Source: Pseudocercospora fijiensis CIRAD86
Lineage: Eukaryota > Ascomycota > Dothideomycetes > Mycosphaerellales > Mycosphaerellaceae
DNA length: 64,000 nucleotides
NCBI RefSeq assembly: GCF_000340215.1
Contig: NW_006921539.1
Span: 2,366,507 to 2,430,506, forward strand
Direction: 5' to 3'
The notes under the pieces were generated by a model. The model was not told the origin of the DNA, did no database searches, and saw only the letters and a list, made by a program, of their open reading frames with translations. Positions 32,201-43,696 of the stretch are shown piece by piece (within the stretch, counting starts at the first letter, position 1; every line of letters starts with the position of its first letter). The translations under genes were made by a program, and so were the position numbers.

Positions 32201-33632
32201 AGATCAATTGAAACTGTCGGGTGACAGCAGCCCTGACCTGTGTCACAAAGCTGACCGTCAAAGGCGACTTCTTTGGTAGACTTGGGTGCCTCTCGTATTT
32301 TACGCTTTCCCGGAAGTCCTCTGTCATTCTCTTTGCTTCGTCGGTATCTGGAAAGTCATATTCCTTTTGCATTAGAAAGCGGATGGACGTCTTCTCATAC
32401 ACGGCGCGAATCTCGTCAGCCGTGCGTGGGAAGCGATCCTCGTAGCCAGGTCTGATCATGCGCTCGGTGGGCACACAGACGCCAGTCAAGAAGTCTGCAA
32501 TGTTGGCACCATCGCGATAAAGGAAGCCGAGGTCCTCGAGGAAGGGTTTAGCCTGGGGCATTGGACCGTAGAAGATCTCTTTGCCCTCGTCGAGGACGAG
32601 CACTTTGTCGAAAAGCTCGTAGATACCATTGCCGGCCTGGTACAAAGATACGATCGAGCTGAGACCCAGGATGTCGGTCATTGCGCGAACGCACCTGGTA
32701 TACTCCAATGCTGTGGATGCGTCCAGTCCTCTTGTTGAATTGTCCCAGCAGAACACTGAGCCGCGTGTGGCCATGGTCTCTATGATGGAAACACGTTTTC
32801 GCTCGCCTCCCGAAACACCACGAACATACTCGTTACCAATTTTGGTCTCGTGGGTGTGTTCGATGCCCATAGATCGTAGGAGGAAATCACGTTGGAGCTT
32901 TTGGAAGTCCTTGGCACTCTTGATGTTGCCAGGTAGGTGGTGGGGCACCTTCATGCGGGTAGCAAAGTCGATCGTTTGTGCAGTGGTCAGTGTGGGAAAG
33001 AAAAGCTCCTCCTCTGTGTTCATGACGATCTGGCCTCGATATTGCTTCGCCTCAGAAGCATCCATCGAGCCATACTTGATCGAGCCAGTAACTTCGGCAT
33101 ATCCCAATCGCCGGTTGGCGAGCATCTTCAGCAACGACGTGCATCCGGATCCAGGTCGGCCAAGAACGAGAAGCATCTCTCCAGGCTTCACACAGCCATG
33201 GCTGTTATCGACGATCGTCTTGAGTGGGGGCTTTTGTCGGCTTTCTTTGGCAAGCTTTGGGATGTTGAACTGGCTGAGCATGTTCTCGTTGAAAGCCGCA
33301 TCGGCACCAATGCCCTTCACCGTCAAATTGGTCCAGGTGACTCCCAACTTTCGATACTTGGCGCCGTCTGCGTTCGTCTGTGCAGCCATGGTCTTCACTT
33401 CCTCCATCATGTGCCAGTCGTCTGCCTTGCTGTGTTCGACATTGCTGTCGTCGTCCTCTGGAATTGAATCCCTCCTGCTCTGGCCCCGCGACAGGACATT
33501 CGACACGGTTCTGAAGATCTCATCTCCAACACCACTGCCCAGGGACGGTGCCCATGAGCTGAAAGACTGCTGTCTCTGCAGAGACGGCATCTTGGCTGTG
33601 GATGTCCTGATGAAAGACTCGAAGCCAAACAA
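29202..33632 (-). CDS. PDR/CDR-type full-size ABC-G drug efflux transporter
   Basis: Two exons (33632-29786, 29722-29202; 63-bp intron GTAAGT...CTCAG) give 1455 residues. Plasma-membrane pump of the pleiotropic drug resistance family with (NBD-TMD)x2 order. NBD1 has the fungal-type Walker A with Cys ([13 protein letters not shown]), signature [11 protein letters not shown] and Walker [15 protein letters not shown]2 has canonical [12 protein letters not shown], degenerate signature [11 protein letters not shown] and [12 protein letters not shown]. This asymmetry is the PDR rule. TMD1 contains [15 protein letters not shown] and TMD2 the [21 protein letters not shown] loop. The last exon encodes [18 protein letters not shown], a Cys-bearing extracellular loop and a final helix with a KKAESA end. 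Substrates (toxins, azoles, plant compounds) cannot be read from sequence. [10 protein letters not shown], 14 residues in, is an alternative start. Confidence 0.95.
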
Positions 33633-36546
33633 CCAGACGCAAGGTTAGTTAGGTACACAAGACAAGACACTCCCAGGTTAGTGGGGAGAGGAGTAGTTTT
33701 GTACGTGCAGCCTGTACGATTCGCACGAATGATGATGAGACGACTCTGCTCAGAATAGAAAGAAAGGCCGGCAGAATGCCATGAGCCTGACAACATCCCC
33801 TAAACGAAGTCCGTGGTTAAGTCCGTAGAACTGCTGTATAAGATCTAGGGGATCTGGTTGGTCGAATCCGCTTTGCATAAGTTGGCACAGACGTATTTTG
33901 TATAAGAACTCCACCAGAATCCTAGTTTTGCCGACGAACGCTCCGAGGCAACGAGTTTTTACAGGGGATGGCGTGCGTAAAGACAAAAGACGCGATAGTG
34001 GCCCAAGCGTCCTGGAACTGGCAGTACCCATAGCCGGATCCCAATGGGAGAGGCGGCGGCAACCATGTCGCACAACGGAGCATGCGGTACAGCCATAGGT
34101 CCGGGTACTGGCATGACGATATTGGCCAGGGATGTAACCCAGCAAGACTCCAAGATCCTTTGCTACGGAAGATCGAAGCTTGTTAGCGCTGCAGAATACA
34201 TCGAGTCCTTTGGCTAGGCAAAGCAAAATGGAGCAAGAATCACGCCGTGCGTGTCTCCCGTTCTTGCGAAGGACTGGGCGTGTCAGCGGCGCATTCTTCA
34301 GCGCAGGCGGTGTTTCGACGACGCGGTCAAGGGCAATCTGACCGACGTGCCCAGAGCTTTGGCAGGGCCAGAGTCGGCTTCTCGAACTCCCCAAGCACCG
34401 ACGATGAGTGATCCATGTCGAGAGGAGGCACATCTCTAGTCTGACATGCGCCTTGCGCTTTCGAGAAAAGACTGGGCGGGGACAGGCTGGTGTAGGAACG
34501 AATCAGGGCCACTTTCGGTGGTGCGAGAGCAAGCGGTAAGTTGAGCGGTAACGAGCAGAGGTGAGGTGAAAGAGACTCCCGTCGGATGACCAGAGCTCCC
34601 TGATCCGGGTGCCGCCGGGAACAACGCCAAGCTTCGGAAGCCGGAGGATGCATTCTTTCCGTTGGGTTTTCAGCGTCGGGCCACGCTCTGCCAAGCCCTC
34701 GTCGAGATGCGAACCATAGAATGAAATAATAATCAGGGTTCCTTGTGAGCGAGTGAAGTGAATGACTTCCCACGGTCCGCAGAGAAGGTGTGCCTGTGCC
34801 TGTGCCTGTGCCCGTGCCTGTGCCCCATCGAACAAACACACACTTGCACTCGCGCTGTTGAGCACGGGGTGCAGCCGAGAATATGGCATTCCATTCTCGG
34901 CGAAGACGACCCTGTTATCAAGCAAGACACGGGTGTAGATCGCGCGCTGACGAGAAGCTGTTGTGAAGAGAAGAGGATGGCCAGGATGGCTGGGGCTCAA
35001 GCCTCACCAAGTGACAAGTGTAGCCTCACTCACTCTCATCAGCAGCGGATGCATGCCTCAAGGTTGTCCCTTCCTTCATCGTCATCATCATCATCATCAT
35101 TATCATCCTCATCAGCTTGCCCGTGGTTCATCCGAGGCTCGGTGCCCATCATTACGATCCAGCTTCATCAAAGCTCGACTGCCGACTCCTTCAATAATTC
35201 AGCACATCCGCGCTCATCCACTGCCGTGCTGATGCAGTGTCATCGCCATTGCTTATACATGATTCAAAACAATCGAGCCTACAGTGTCGAATCGCGTTCA
35301 AACATGCTTGAAAGAACCGCCATGGCAGTCCATGTGAAGCCACTGAAGTGGAAGCGTCATAGCCATGGCTCATCAGCGTCAAGAGGCTGACTGTCACAGC
35401 ACCGGCGAAAGTAGATATCTACAGATGTACTCACTCATCATGGCATACCGACCTTCGAAACCATCGCTACTGAGCTTCACATGTGAGTGAGTGCACAAAG
35501 CAGCAAGAGCATCAAAATCCATCTCATTCGCTCCAAAACAACGCATGGCCCGATTCATTCATCGCTCATTGAATAGAGACATCGACCGACGAGCGACAGC
35601 CTGAACCGAACAATATTCTACCATTGGACAGCAATGCAACGATTCACGGAGACGCAACCCAAACACACTCCGTTCCCCGTTCCGTTCAGCACACCACCGT
35701 CAATTCATGCCATGCCTCGACAGACCTTCTCATATCAGCGCGAGCCAAGACTCCACCCCTCAGCCGGATCCCGTCTCTCCCCAATCCGAGTCGAAAACCA
35801 AACCGGCCCATCCCAGCTCACGTACCTCGTCCCGTTCCTACCCTTCTAGAAAAAAAGATGACAGCACCAAGTACCGCTCAATGCGCTCATTGCCTTCTAT
35901 TCTTAGCCCATCGTACATGTGTGTACATACATGTGTGTACCCTCTCGTCTGCATTCCTCAGGTACGTACCTTGCCTTGCGTGCAATGCAAGCCGTGCCTG
36001 GATGGGATGGGCTCACGGGACTCAATAATGCTCGAGTAGTGTGCTCACACCTGACATGATGTCGCAGAGTCTATTGCGGCCAGCGAAGTGTCTATATATT
36101 GTCTCCCTATCTTCTGGTCGATGGTCAGAAGAAGCATCAGTCATACGCTCACGCTACTCACATGTCAGTGAACCGATCACATTCAGGAATCTTGAAAATC
36201 GACACAGCATTTCGCAACGCTGTCATCTCATCCTCATCTCATACCATCATACCTTTTATGTCATGTATATAAAAGTGTATGCAATGCCTATCCCCTTCGC
36301 TCGTGCTCCCATTCAGGTGTCGTGTCGTAAAGCCAACCCCCAAATCGCTCATAACCTGCAACTGGTACCAAGGCCAATGACTGATGCAATCGCAGACCTC
36401 CACAATGCGCTGTATTCTCTTTCCAACTCCTAGACCTTTGCAGCCAGGCTCCTGGTCGTTCGTGACCTGATCAAAGACGGTTCTTCTCTCGCCTGCGCGA
36501 AGCTCTTCTATCGACGACGACGACCCGTCCGAGACTCGCGCTTCAA
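33633..36546. other. Gene-poor spacer, 2.9 kb
   Basis: I see no supportable gene. Open frames on both strands lack domain signals. Features seen: a TGTGCC/TGTGCCTG microsatellite at 34788-34825, an ATC/TCA-rich run (CATCATCATCATCATTATCATC) near 35080-35110, and TACATGTGTGTACATACATGTGTGTAC repeats at 35912-35940. The left part should be the promoter of the ABC transporter; drug-pump genes often have long upstream regions. Confidence 0.4.
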
Positions 36547-38204
36547 TTACATGCTTGCTTGCAGATCCTTGATCTTATCGTACAGCTCGAGCGCGTTGAT
36601 GTGCTTCAGCTGTGGAAGAAGTCAGTGTTGGCCTTTGCGAAATTCTCCTACGTTGCATGCCGCGCTCTATCACTCACCTTGAGTTGCAAAAGCGCCAGAT
36701 CCGGCTTGTCGTCAATCGTGCCAGAGAAGAGGACATTTCCACCCTGAGGCTTTTCACCACACCGATCGCCAAACTGGAGCTCCTTCTTGATGGGCGTATT
36801 GAGCATGATGCGATGCGATCCGTCGGCGCGTATGAGTAGTCGGGCTGTCAGCTTCGCATCCTCGTCATCCGGTGCAGGCTTTTTGACATTGAGTTTGAGC
36901 ACGCCAATGCCACGCTCTCGCCACTCCTTCTTGCCACTCTCGACTGCCGCGTAGTTGTAGAGTTTGGAGCGACAACTGAATTCCGTGACTTCGCCTTCTT
37001 CGCCGGTCTCCAAAGATTGCTCGTAGAAGCGCTCATCTTGTTTTTCTTCCTCTTGAGACAGTGGACTCTTCATGCCAGATCGATCGTCCTCTTCATCATC
37101 GCCTCCATCGTCCTCATCCTCGTCATTTTTCGCACCAAATGGCTTCGCGCTCTTAGCGCTGACACCGAACGGTGCCGTAGGCTTGCCGCTTGCGAAGCTG
37201 GAAAGACCGCCACCTCCAAGAGAGCCAAATCCGCTGCCGCCAGTCGCGCCTGCGAGGCTGCTTCCAAAGCCACTGGCACTCTTGCTGCCGAGTGACAAAA
37301 AGCCTGAAGACGAAGATCCAAATCCACTCCCGCTACTGCCAGCAGCGGAAAATGCTGACTGTTGGCCAAGAGCGCCTCCGAAGCCACCAGTAGATGGTGG
37401 TTTATCGTTCTCTTTCGTGTTCAGTGGACTCTTTGCGCCGCTTCCAAATCCACCACCTACACCTGGTCCTCCTGTCGTCTTGCCGAGCGCACCAAATCCA
37501 GAAGATGACGAAGCTGCTAGAGCACCGAAGGCTGATGAGCTGAATGCGCTGGCAGACGTCTGTGCTTCTGCTGAGGGAGATTTGCTACCGGCAAGAGCTC
37601 CGAATGGTGATGCTGACGATGCATTTCCGAATGCGCTTCCGGGCGGAAGCTTCGTTGCTTCTTCCTTCTTCAAATCTTCTTGGGTTGTCGTAACCTCAGT
37701 AGCATCAGTGGAATGCAGGCGACTCCTCTTAGTCTTCGGGCTGGTCAATGTTTCTACTGCCGGTTCGCTACGTGCGTCTGTGCCTTGTTCGGGTGTGCCT
37801 GGCCGTGGAGGCTTGGCAGATGCGTTGGCTTCAGCATGTGCATCGGCTACCTCGTTTCCAGTTCGCTCGAGCTCGTGAGACTTTCTTTGGCCATTGTTCA
37901 GCACATCTTCTTCTGCTGTACTGTCGCGCGAGCGCTTCCTCGTGTGCTGTCGGGTAGATGTTGTAGCGTCCTGTGCTGACACGCCCTCGACCTCATCGTA
38001 ACTTCTCTTTTTTTGTAGGCGACCTCGAGCTTCGAATGCCGTGCCGATTGTATCAGTCGAGGTCACGGCTTCGTAGGTTGGATCGTGTGCGCTCGCATCT
38101 GGCTTATCGGCATCTTGGAGGTGGGCCTTCTTCAGCTGCTCTCGGGTTGCCTTCTCGCTGCCCTCGGTGTCGGACAGCACGCCGTTATCTTTCTCAGCGG
38201 CCAT
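36547..38204 (-). CDS. Ran-binding FG-type nuclear transport protein (Yrb2/RanBP3/Nup50-like)
   Basis: Two exons (38204-36678, 36609-36547; 68-bp intron) give 529 residues. The N-terminal half is charged, with basic clusters resembling nuclear localisation signals (TRQHTRKRSRD, PKTKRSRLH). The middle has many FG/GFG repeats (SAFGNASSASPFGALAGSK and similar). An acidic patch (DEDEDDGGDDEEDDR) precedes a C-terminal RanBP1 domain: FYEQSLETGEEGEVTEFSCR, YNYAAVESGKKEWRERGIGV, LLIRADGSHRIMLNTPI. This order fits the nuclear Ran-GTP cofactors of export (Yrb2/RanBP3) or Nup50; the sequence alone does not separate them. The tiny last exon encodes LKHINALELYDKIKDLQASM. The start has a strong context (ACCAACATGGCC). 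Confidence 0.88.
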
Positions 38205-38892
38205 GTTGGTGATATGGAGTTGTGGTAGGGGAAAAGAGGGTGACAGCAGGCACAAAGTCGCTCATTCGAAAGTCGATTGCAGTTTGCGAGGGCAATCTTG
38301 TGCAGGCGGATGGGGATGTGTGGCTCTGCTTGTGACTGTGCGGGTCAAGGCGCACACATGAAGATCTGTTGCGGAGCGGAGCGGTGCGGTGCCAACACAC
38401 TCTGAGCGTGCTCGTGATGGTGCGTGTTCTGGGTGCAGTGCAGTGCAGTGCAGATGCTGTCGACGAGCCTCATCTGAATCGGCGGATCAAGCACCCTGGA
38501 CCTTGCTTCTTCTGCGGCAGAGCTCCCGAGTCGAAACTCTACCACAACTTGCCCCTCTCTCTCTCTCTCTCCCTTTCCATCATGCTGACCCTCCATCTCC
38601 TGGAGAACGACACATCTCAGAGACACGACTGACCCTCATCGCCCGTGATGTCTCCCACGCGCCTTCCTCGGAATTGACAAGAATATGATTTATGGGCCAT
38701 GGTGCGCTTCGACACACGCTGCGGGCGGCCATCGGACCGGCACTGATCAGCACAGCCACTTGAGGCCTCCAATGCCACTGCCAATGCCACTGAACTGATA
38801 CTGTAGAAGAAATAACGCTCCGCTCGCACTGTCAAGCCGTCCAACTAAGAACCCTTCTCGCGCATACGCCTTCCTGGGTGTCCGTGGCCATC
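38205..38892. other. Divergent spacer between Ran-binding and F-box genes
   Basis: About 0.7 kb expected to contain two promoters. Small repeats: GTGCA runs at 38434-38452 and a CT tract at 38556-38572. No gene seen. Confidence 0.45.
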
Positions 38893-39393
38893 ATGTCTGC
38901 TTCCGCCGCCATCCATCAGGACGAGATATACCCCAGCCCCACCATGAACATGAACATGAACGTGCCAGCATCAGTACGAACCCTAGCCGTGGCGGAGCTC
39001 GTCGACATGATTGCAGGCCATCTCCCCTCCGAGGATCTCATCGCCGCCTCACAGGTCTGCCGGATTCTGTACATCCATTTGCATGAGTCCAGCACCACAC
39101 GAAAGCGACTACTGCGCGCAATCCAGATGAAAGCTACGAGGAATAACTGGAAACAAGTGCCGTTCGCAGATCGCTACAACAAGACTCCCAATTTGTGCCC
39201 GGCAGAACCGCCAGGAGTTGACGTGGAGCCTTTTTCGCCTCCTCCAGCACCTCTGACCAGCTTGCAGTGGATATGGGAAAGGCTGAAGCGCGCCCGAGAG
39301 CCTTCGCCTCCGCCGCCTGGACTACTGATGCGACCAGCCTGGTGCAGTAACACGTACTGCACTGGAAGTTGCATGCTTTGCCGTCCTCAATGA
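38893..39393 (+). CDS. Small F-box protein
   Basis: Single-exon frame of 166 residues. A cyclin-F-like box lies at about residues 30-70: VRTLAVAELVDMIAGHLPSE followed by DLIAASQVCRILYIHL. It would bind Skp1 in an SCF ubiquitin ligase. The C-terminal part holds PLTSLQWIWERLK, a Pro-rich segment and a Cys-rich end (CSNTYCTGSCMLC). The family is common and variable in Mycosphaerellaceae-type genomes. No recognisable substrate-binding repeats, so the target is unknown. The ATG at 38893 was used because the upstream codons in the frame are not ATG. Confidence 0.7.
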   Translation: MSASAAIHQDEIYPSPTMNMNMNVPASVRTLAVAELVDMIAGHLPSEDLIAASQVCRILYIHLHESSTTRKRLLRAIQMKATRNNWKQVPFADRYNKTPNLCPAEPPGVDVEPFSPPPAPLTSLQWIWERLKRAREPSPPPPGLLMRPAWCSNTYCTGSCMLCRPQ

Positions 39394-40367
39394 TTGACGC
39401 TATTGGCACTGCCCGCTAGCAATATTGGAATTCCTACAACCTGGCCACCTGAACACCCCCATGTCAAGAAGTAGATTGCTTATTCTTTGCTGGAAGCTCA
39501 GTGGCCCCGTCCACGTCATTTCGGCAGAGCGACTGGCGGAACTACTTCTACTTCTACGCAAAAATCTGTACTGCCTATGATCTCCAGCTGCGGCCCGCTT
39601 CCAGCAGCATAGGCCTCCTTCCAGGTTGCGACAAGGATCCACTCTGGCTGAACCCTGACATACAGTATTGCTGGTCGGCGATGTGCCAACTTTGACATAC
39701 CCATTCCAGCGACCGAAAATCCAAGGCTCTTGAGCTGTGCATCTTACGCAAAGTTGACATGGACACAATTGGCTTCCTACGTACGGGCATGTCACCCATC
39801 TCAAGTCTAGAGCGACTGCTGCAAGCCTCAAGGACCAACAGGATTGACATAAGAACCCCCGACCAAAATCATTCTCAACAAAAGTTTGAGTTCTCGTCCG
39901 TTTTGCCCCGAATACACTACCTCTCAGACGGACCACAATCTTATGACCAGGATGCAGACTCTGATCGACAATGTCGACGATCAGGTCTCTGAACCTGTCG
40001 TTCACGGCCTTTCTGGTCGAACTAAATCCCAAATCCCAGACTGTGGCTGGTGACTCACCTGGAAAACCCTCCTCGGGAATATATGTAGCGGAAGGCGCCC
40101 TCTGAGGTCTAGAATAGAGGCCAGTCACAATGGATTTCGACTTTTCCTTGGAGAAATGCTTCGGCAGGGAGGCCTTAGATTCCCATTGTGTATGTTAGGG
40201 ATATCTCATGCCATGCGCTTGCGATCGGGGGTGTGGCACTGCTCTCGATCATGCCCAAGAATAGCAAACAAATTATATATTCGTATAGAACAGTGGCAGG
40301 TGATAAGTTACGATTGCGGACTAGGTGGTCGCTCGGGGATAGATTCTTCATGATGATGTATTCTGCA
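39394..40367. other. Spacer without a supportable gene
   Basis: Roughly 1 kb between the F-box gene and the decayed acyltransferase. A long minus-strand frame (40128-39400) starts with GTG rather than ATG and shows no domain; a plus-strand frame (39501-39695) also lacks ATG. Possibly remnants of a second gene. Confidence 0.3.
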
Positions 40368-41595
40368 TCACGTCGGAGTTCGTTGGCATCGTAGGAAAAG
40401 ACAAGGCTGTTTCAAATTTGGTGTGCCTAAGCCCGCAATGCATTCCACTTTGCGTAAGGAGATCATTCCCTCGAAAGACTGTATATTCAAAAGATATGTC
40501 GTAGCACCTCCATGACTCCCGCCGTACAGCGTGTGATGGGCGCAAGGGGCGTTTGGACAAGCAAGAGAATTGACTTCGGCCAAGCCCTTGGAAAATCCAC
40601 TGCGCTTCAACGCGAGCCACAGTGGCTCCTGCCCTATGGCCTTCTCCATTAACTGCGACCCAGCAGTCTCCATCGCTCCAACCACGAAACAACCCAGAAA
40701 CCAAACAACATCCAATCCCCAATATGTGTCGCCAAACAACCACGCCGTCGCCGCATGTGCAAGTCCAGAGAGCCCAAATACCACAAAAGCCACCACCATC
40801 CTCCTCTCCATTCCTGCCCTCCTCGCCAAAACCCTCCCGAAATTTGAATAAGCTCTCACGATCAGTCTGTGCCAGAACACTCCCCAAAATCTTCGCATAC
40901 CATACGCTTCAGCGAGACTTCCGAAAAGTGGCGGCCACTCCTCTGCCTCGTCTGTGCGTAGAATGGCCACGAAGAAGATGGCAAAGAGCGCATGTGCGCT
41001 TTCGAGGGTTAGGTATGGACCCAGAGCCCAGAGAAATGTCCAGATGATGCGGACGAGGGTTTCGTGATATGTGATCGGGGTGTTGTTTGGAAACAGGAGG
41101 CGGCGAAAGTAGGTTGTATAGACGGGAGAGAAATCGTCGATCTGGACTGGGAAGATGGCGGGGGAGAAGGTGAGTGGGAGGATATAGACGTAGATGAAGA
41201 GGTAGGTTGTGGCTTTCGCGAAACGGTCGGTTGTGAAGGTGAGCAGACTTTGTTGATGCTGAGTTTTGGGACAGACTTGGAGGGATGTGCCATGAGGCGA
41301 GGATTGTTCCAGATTTTCCAGATGCTAATTGGCTTCCTCCAAGGCTTGTCTTCTGCCAATTGACCAGGAGACTCCCAGAAGTGCTAGTCCTCGATCCAGA
41401 GGACGGAAATCGAGTGTGAGATCCAGACGGCCATCATGAGTGCCCATGTGCTGTCCCATGGAGCTGCAAGCTGGCCTGACATCTGGATGCTAGTATGGCT
41501 GTTTGCGGTACCAAAAGATTAGGTTTTGTCGGCGAAGATATGGTGAAGGTGAAGGCAAGCACCGAAAAGGCCAGAGACAGGATTGAAGTGGCCAT
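40368..41595 (-). pseudogene. Decayed wax-synthase-like membrane O-acyltransferase
   Basis: The reading frames together look like a fungal wax-synthase-domain protein (multi-TM acyl transfer to alcohols; the class includes TRI7-like enzymes) but the gene is broken. A hydrophobic N-terminus starts at 41595 (MATSILSLAFSVLAFTFTI). A second frame gives ALMMAVWISHSISVLWIED and then TAG at about 41394-41392. That frame resumes with EDKPWRKPISIWKIWNNPR, and the conserved NPR-GT motif is split by a frame change near 41285. A third frame then runs well (FAKATTYLFIYVYILPLTF, HETLVRIIWTFLWALGPYL, FWGVFWHRLIVRAYSN, VVFGLSGLAHAATAW with the probable catalytic His) to about 40570. Its last ~65 residues before the stop at 40368 look non-native. 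One nonsense and at least one frameshift fit pseudogenisation; introns I failed to see are the alternative. Confidence 0.55.
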
Positions 41596-42107
41596 GAATG
41601 AGGATATTGACCTTGGAGGAGACTAGTTGATTGAGGTTTGCTTCGTTGGACAAGAGGGAGACTATGGCTGATAACAAGTCGGGACCTGCGCTATATATGT
41701 TACGCAGCGCTCAGCCGCAACCTCCCGACATCTGGACACGAAGCGACTATCACAGACACACGATGGCATCCATGCCTTACTCCATTCGAGGTTCATGATT
41801 TTCATCGTCGAGGCATTGCGATCCACTCCAAGAAGTCACCTAGGCGGCGTTGGAGCGAACACAAATTGGGAATGTTCAAATGTGAGCAGAAGAGGGAAGT
41901 CGAACCCGAAGGAAATCAATCTTGATCTATGAAAACTCCTAACGAGCGACAGCATCCAAAGACCCAAGGCAATCTAGACAAGAAGGATTAAAAGGTATAT
42001 GTTGAATGCCCAAATCCATCCCTCCAATCCTAAATCCCCTCTCCTTGGAATACATCCCCTCCCTTCCCTCACCACTGCTCCAGACCTCTTCTGCCTGCTA
42101 CACTCGT
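41596..42107. other. Intergenic region
   Basis: About 0.5 kb upstream of the decayed acyltransferase and downstream of the small secreted protein. No coding or RNA signal seen. Confidence 0.4.
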
Positions 42108-42671
42108 CTAAGAGACCTGCAAAGCAGCGCTCAAATTCTGACGATCCTCAACAGTCAAATCCTGGTACTCAAGACTGTTGCTGCTCATAGGAATAGGAAC
42201 CGGTCCCCCAGCCTGAGCCGGGTCACCAGTCAAAATAGTCGCAAGATTCATACAAGCCGGGGGAACATTGCTAACAAGAGCAGCTCCCAAACAGAAATCA
42301 TTAGTACACACCAACCACATCCACTTTCCATTCCGATCACCATCTCACTTACAAGTCTCCCCAGAATCCGTTATCTCAACGCTTCCGCCCCCGTTGTTGT
42401 ACTGATCGTTCAACTGCTGAGTGCATTGATCGATCGATTCCTGAGAGACGTCAGGTGGAAGTTGGCGGCGCACGAGTTGCGTGAAGGCCATGGCGTGACG
42501 CTTCATCTTGGCGTCTGGAAAGTATTTTAGGCACAGTGAGGCCCCGCCACTGATTACGCCTCCTGCGACACCGCCTGCGATTGCTGCGACGAAGGCTTGG
42601 GGTGCTGGGCACATTTGGAGGAGACCGGCTGCTGCGGCGACTGTGACGAGGACGGATTTGGAGGAGACCAT
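42108..42671 (-). CDS. Small secreted protein
   Basis: Two exons (42671-42353, 42283-42108) give 164 residues. The 69-bp intron has GTAAGT, a TACTAAT branch and a GGGAG acceptor; the join reads GETSALVSNV. Residues 1-20 (MVSSKSVLVTVAAAAGLLQM) form a hydrophobic signal sequence. A Gly/Ala-rich segment (FVAAIAGGVAGGVISGGA) follows, which could be a second helix, so membrane association is possible. The rest is hydrophilic, with few cysteines (SLCLKYF, QCTQQL, PPACMN). No known family. Upstream of the start is a G-run at about 42702-42712. Candidate secreted or effector-like protein; function not inferred. Confidence 0.65.
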
Positions 42672-43696
42672 TTTGAATGAAGTGTTGTGGTTGGTGGTTT
42701 TTGGGGGGGGGGGATTTGGAGGTGATTGAGATGCTGATGATGAATTTTGAAAAGAGGTGCTGAGGGGAGCTTTTTATGTCTCTCTGGTCCCAGCCGGAGG
42801 GTCACTGCCTTGACGGTAGCTGCTTCATTCACTCTCTGAGCCCTCTACGATCTTCCCATCGTCGTTCCATCGCTCATCCAGATTGGGAAGGCCGAGGACT
42901 CCAAAGGCCCTCCAAGGCTGTCGGTCGATTCCTTCTCTTGGTATTACGTTCGAAGAAGACATGCTCCGAAATAACCAACATGCTGTCGCTTGGATGGGAC
43001 TTCCAGATGCGTTGTGGTATCTCATCCTTCATGTATGTTCGTCACCTTGGTTTGCAACACCATGATTGAGGCCGCGAGTCAAAAGTCATCGCCGCCCACC
43101 TCTCTCTCCATACTGGAGCGTCGTTTCCGTCAGCAAGGCACATACGGAGCGTTTGGAAGGTGACAACCATCCACAGCCCTCTCGATGAACCCTCAAGCGC
43201 TGTGCGAGAAGGAGTCCATACCTACACACATCATCCCTACTAGAACATTGAGCTGAAGCCCATCGTCAGAAAGGATGCGATATTTCGTGACCTCCCCACC
43301 CGATCTCTGCGCCTAATGCATCGAAGAGCGCATATCGTCATATCTAAATGTCTCCGATGATCGACACACGGCCCTTCTACGGTCCTGCGCAGCCTCCTCA
43401 TCTCATGAAGCTGACAGGGATACGGTAAGAACCCGAAGGTTCCGGGACAGAAGCCATGAGATAGAATTTCCTGATTCATACAGCTTGATAAATGGGAGAA
43501 GGATGGATGCCAGGTTGTGTTCGACATTCTGACGCAAGACGGATTCTTCGTTTAGGTACTATCTACAGTATTGAGCCCAGCGGGACCCAAAAATCCATCT
43601 CGTGTCAAGAAGTGCCGTAGATGTTTAGATTGATGGGCGGAGCGAGCGTTGGACGGCAATTTTCCAATGCGGAGAGGATGTGAGGTCGTCACCAAA
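42672..43696. other. Intergenic region, 1.0 kb
   Basis: Short open frames on both strands (for example 43025-42825 minus) have no domain signal. It should hold the promoter of the secreted protein gene and the 3' UTR of the LURP-like gene. Confidence 0.35.

Noticed and set aside
33750..34433. 227-codon minus-strand frame upstream of the ABC transporter
   Set aside because: Arg/Ser/Leu-rich sequence with no motif; probably promoter DNA of the transporter.
39400..40128. 243-codon minus-strand frame next to the F-box gene
   Set aside because: Starts at GTG, no ATG, no recognisable domain, and competing frames of similar quality on both strands.
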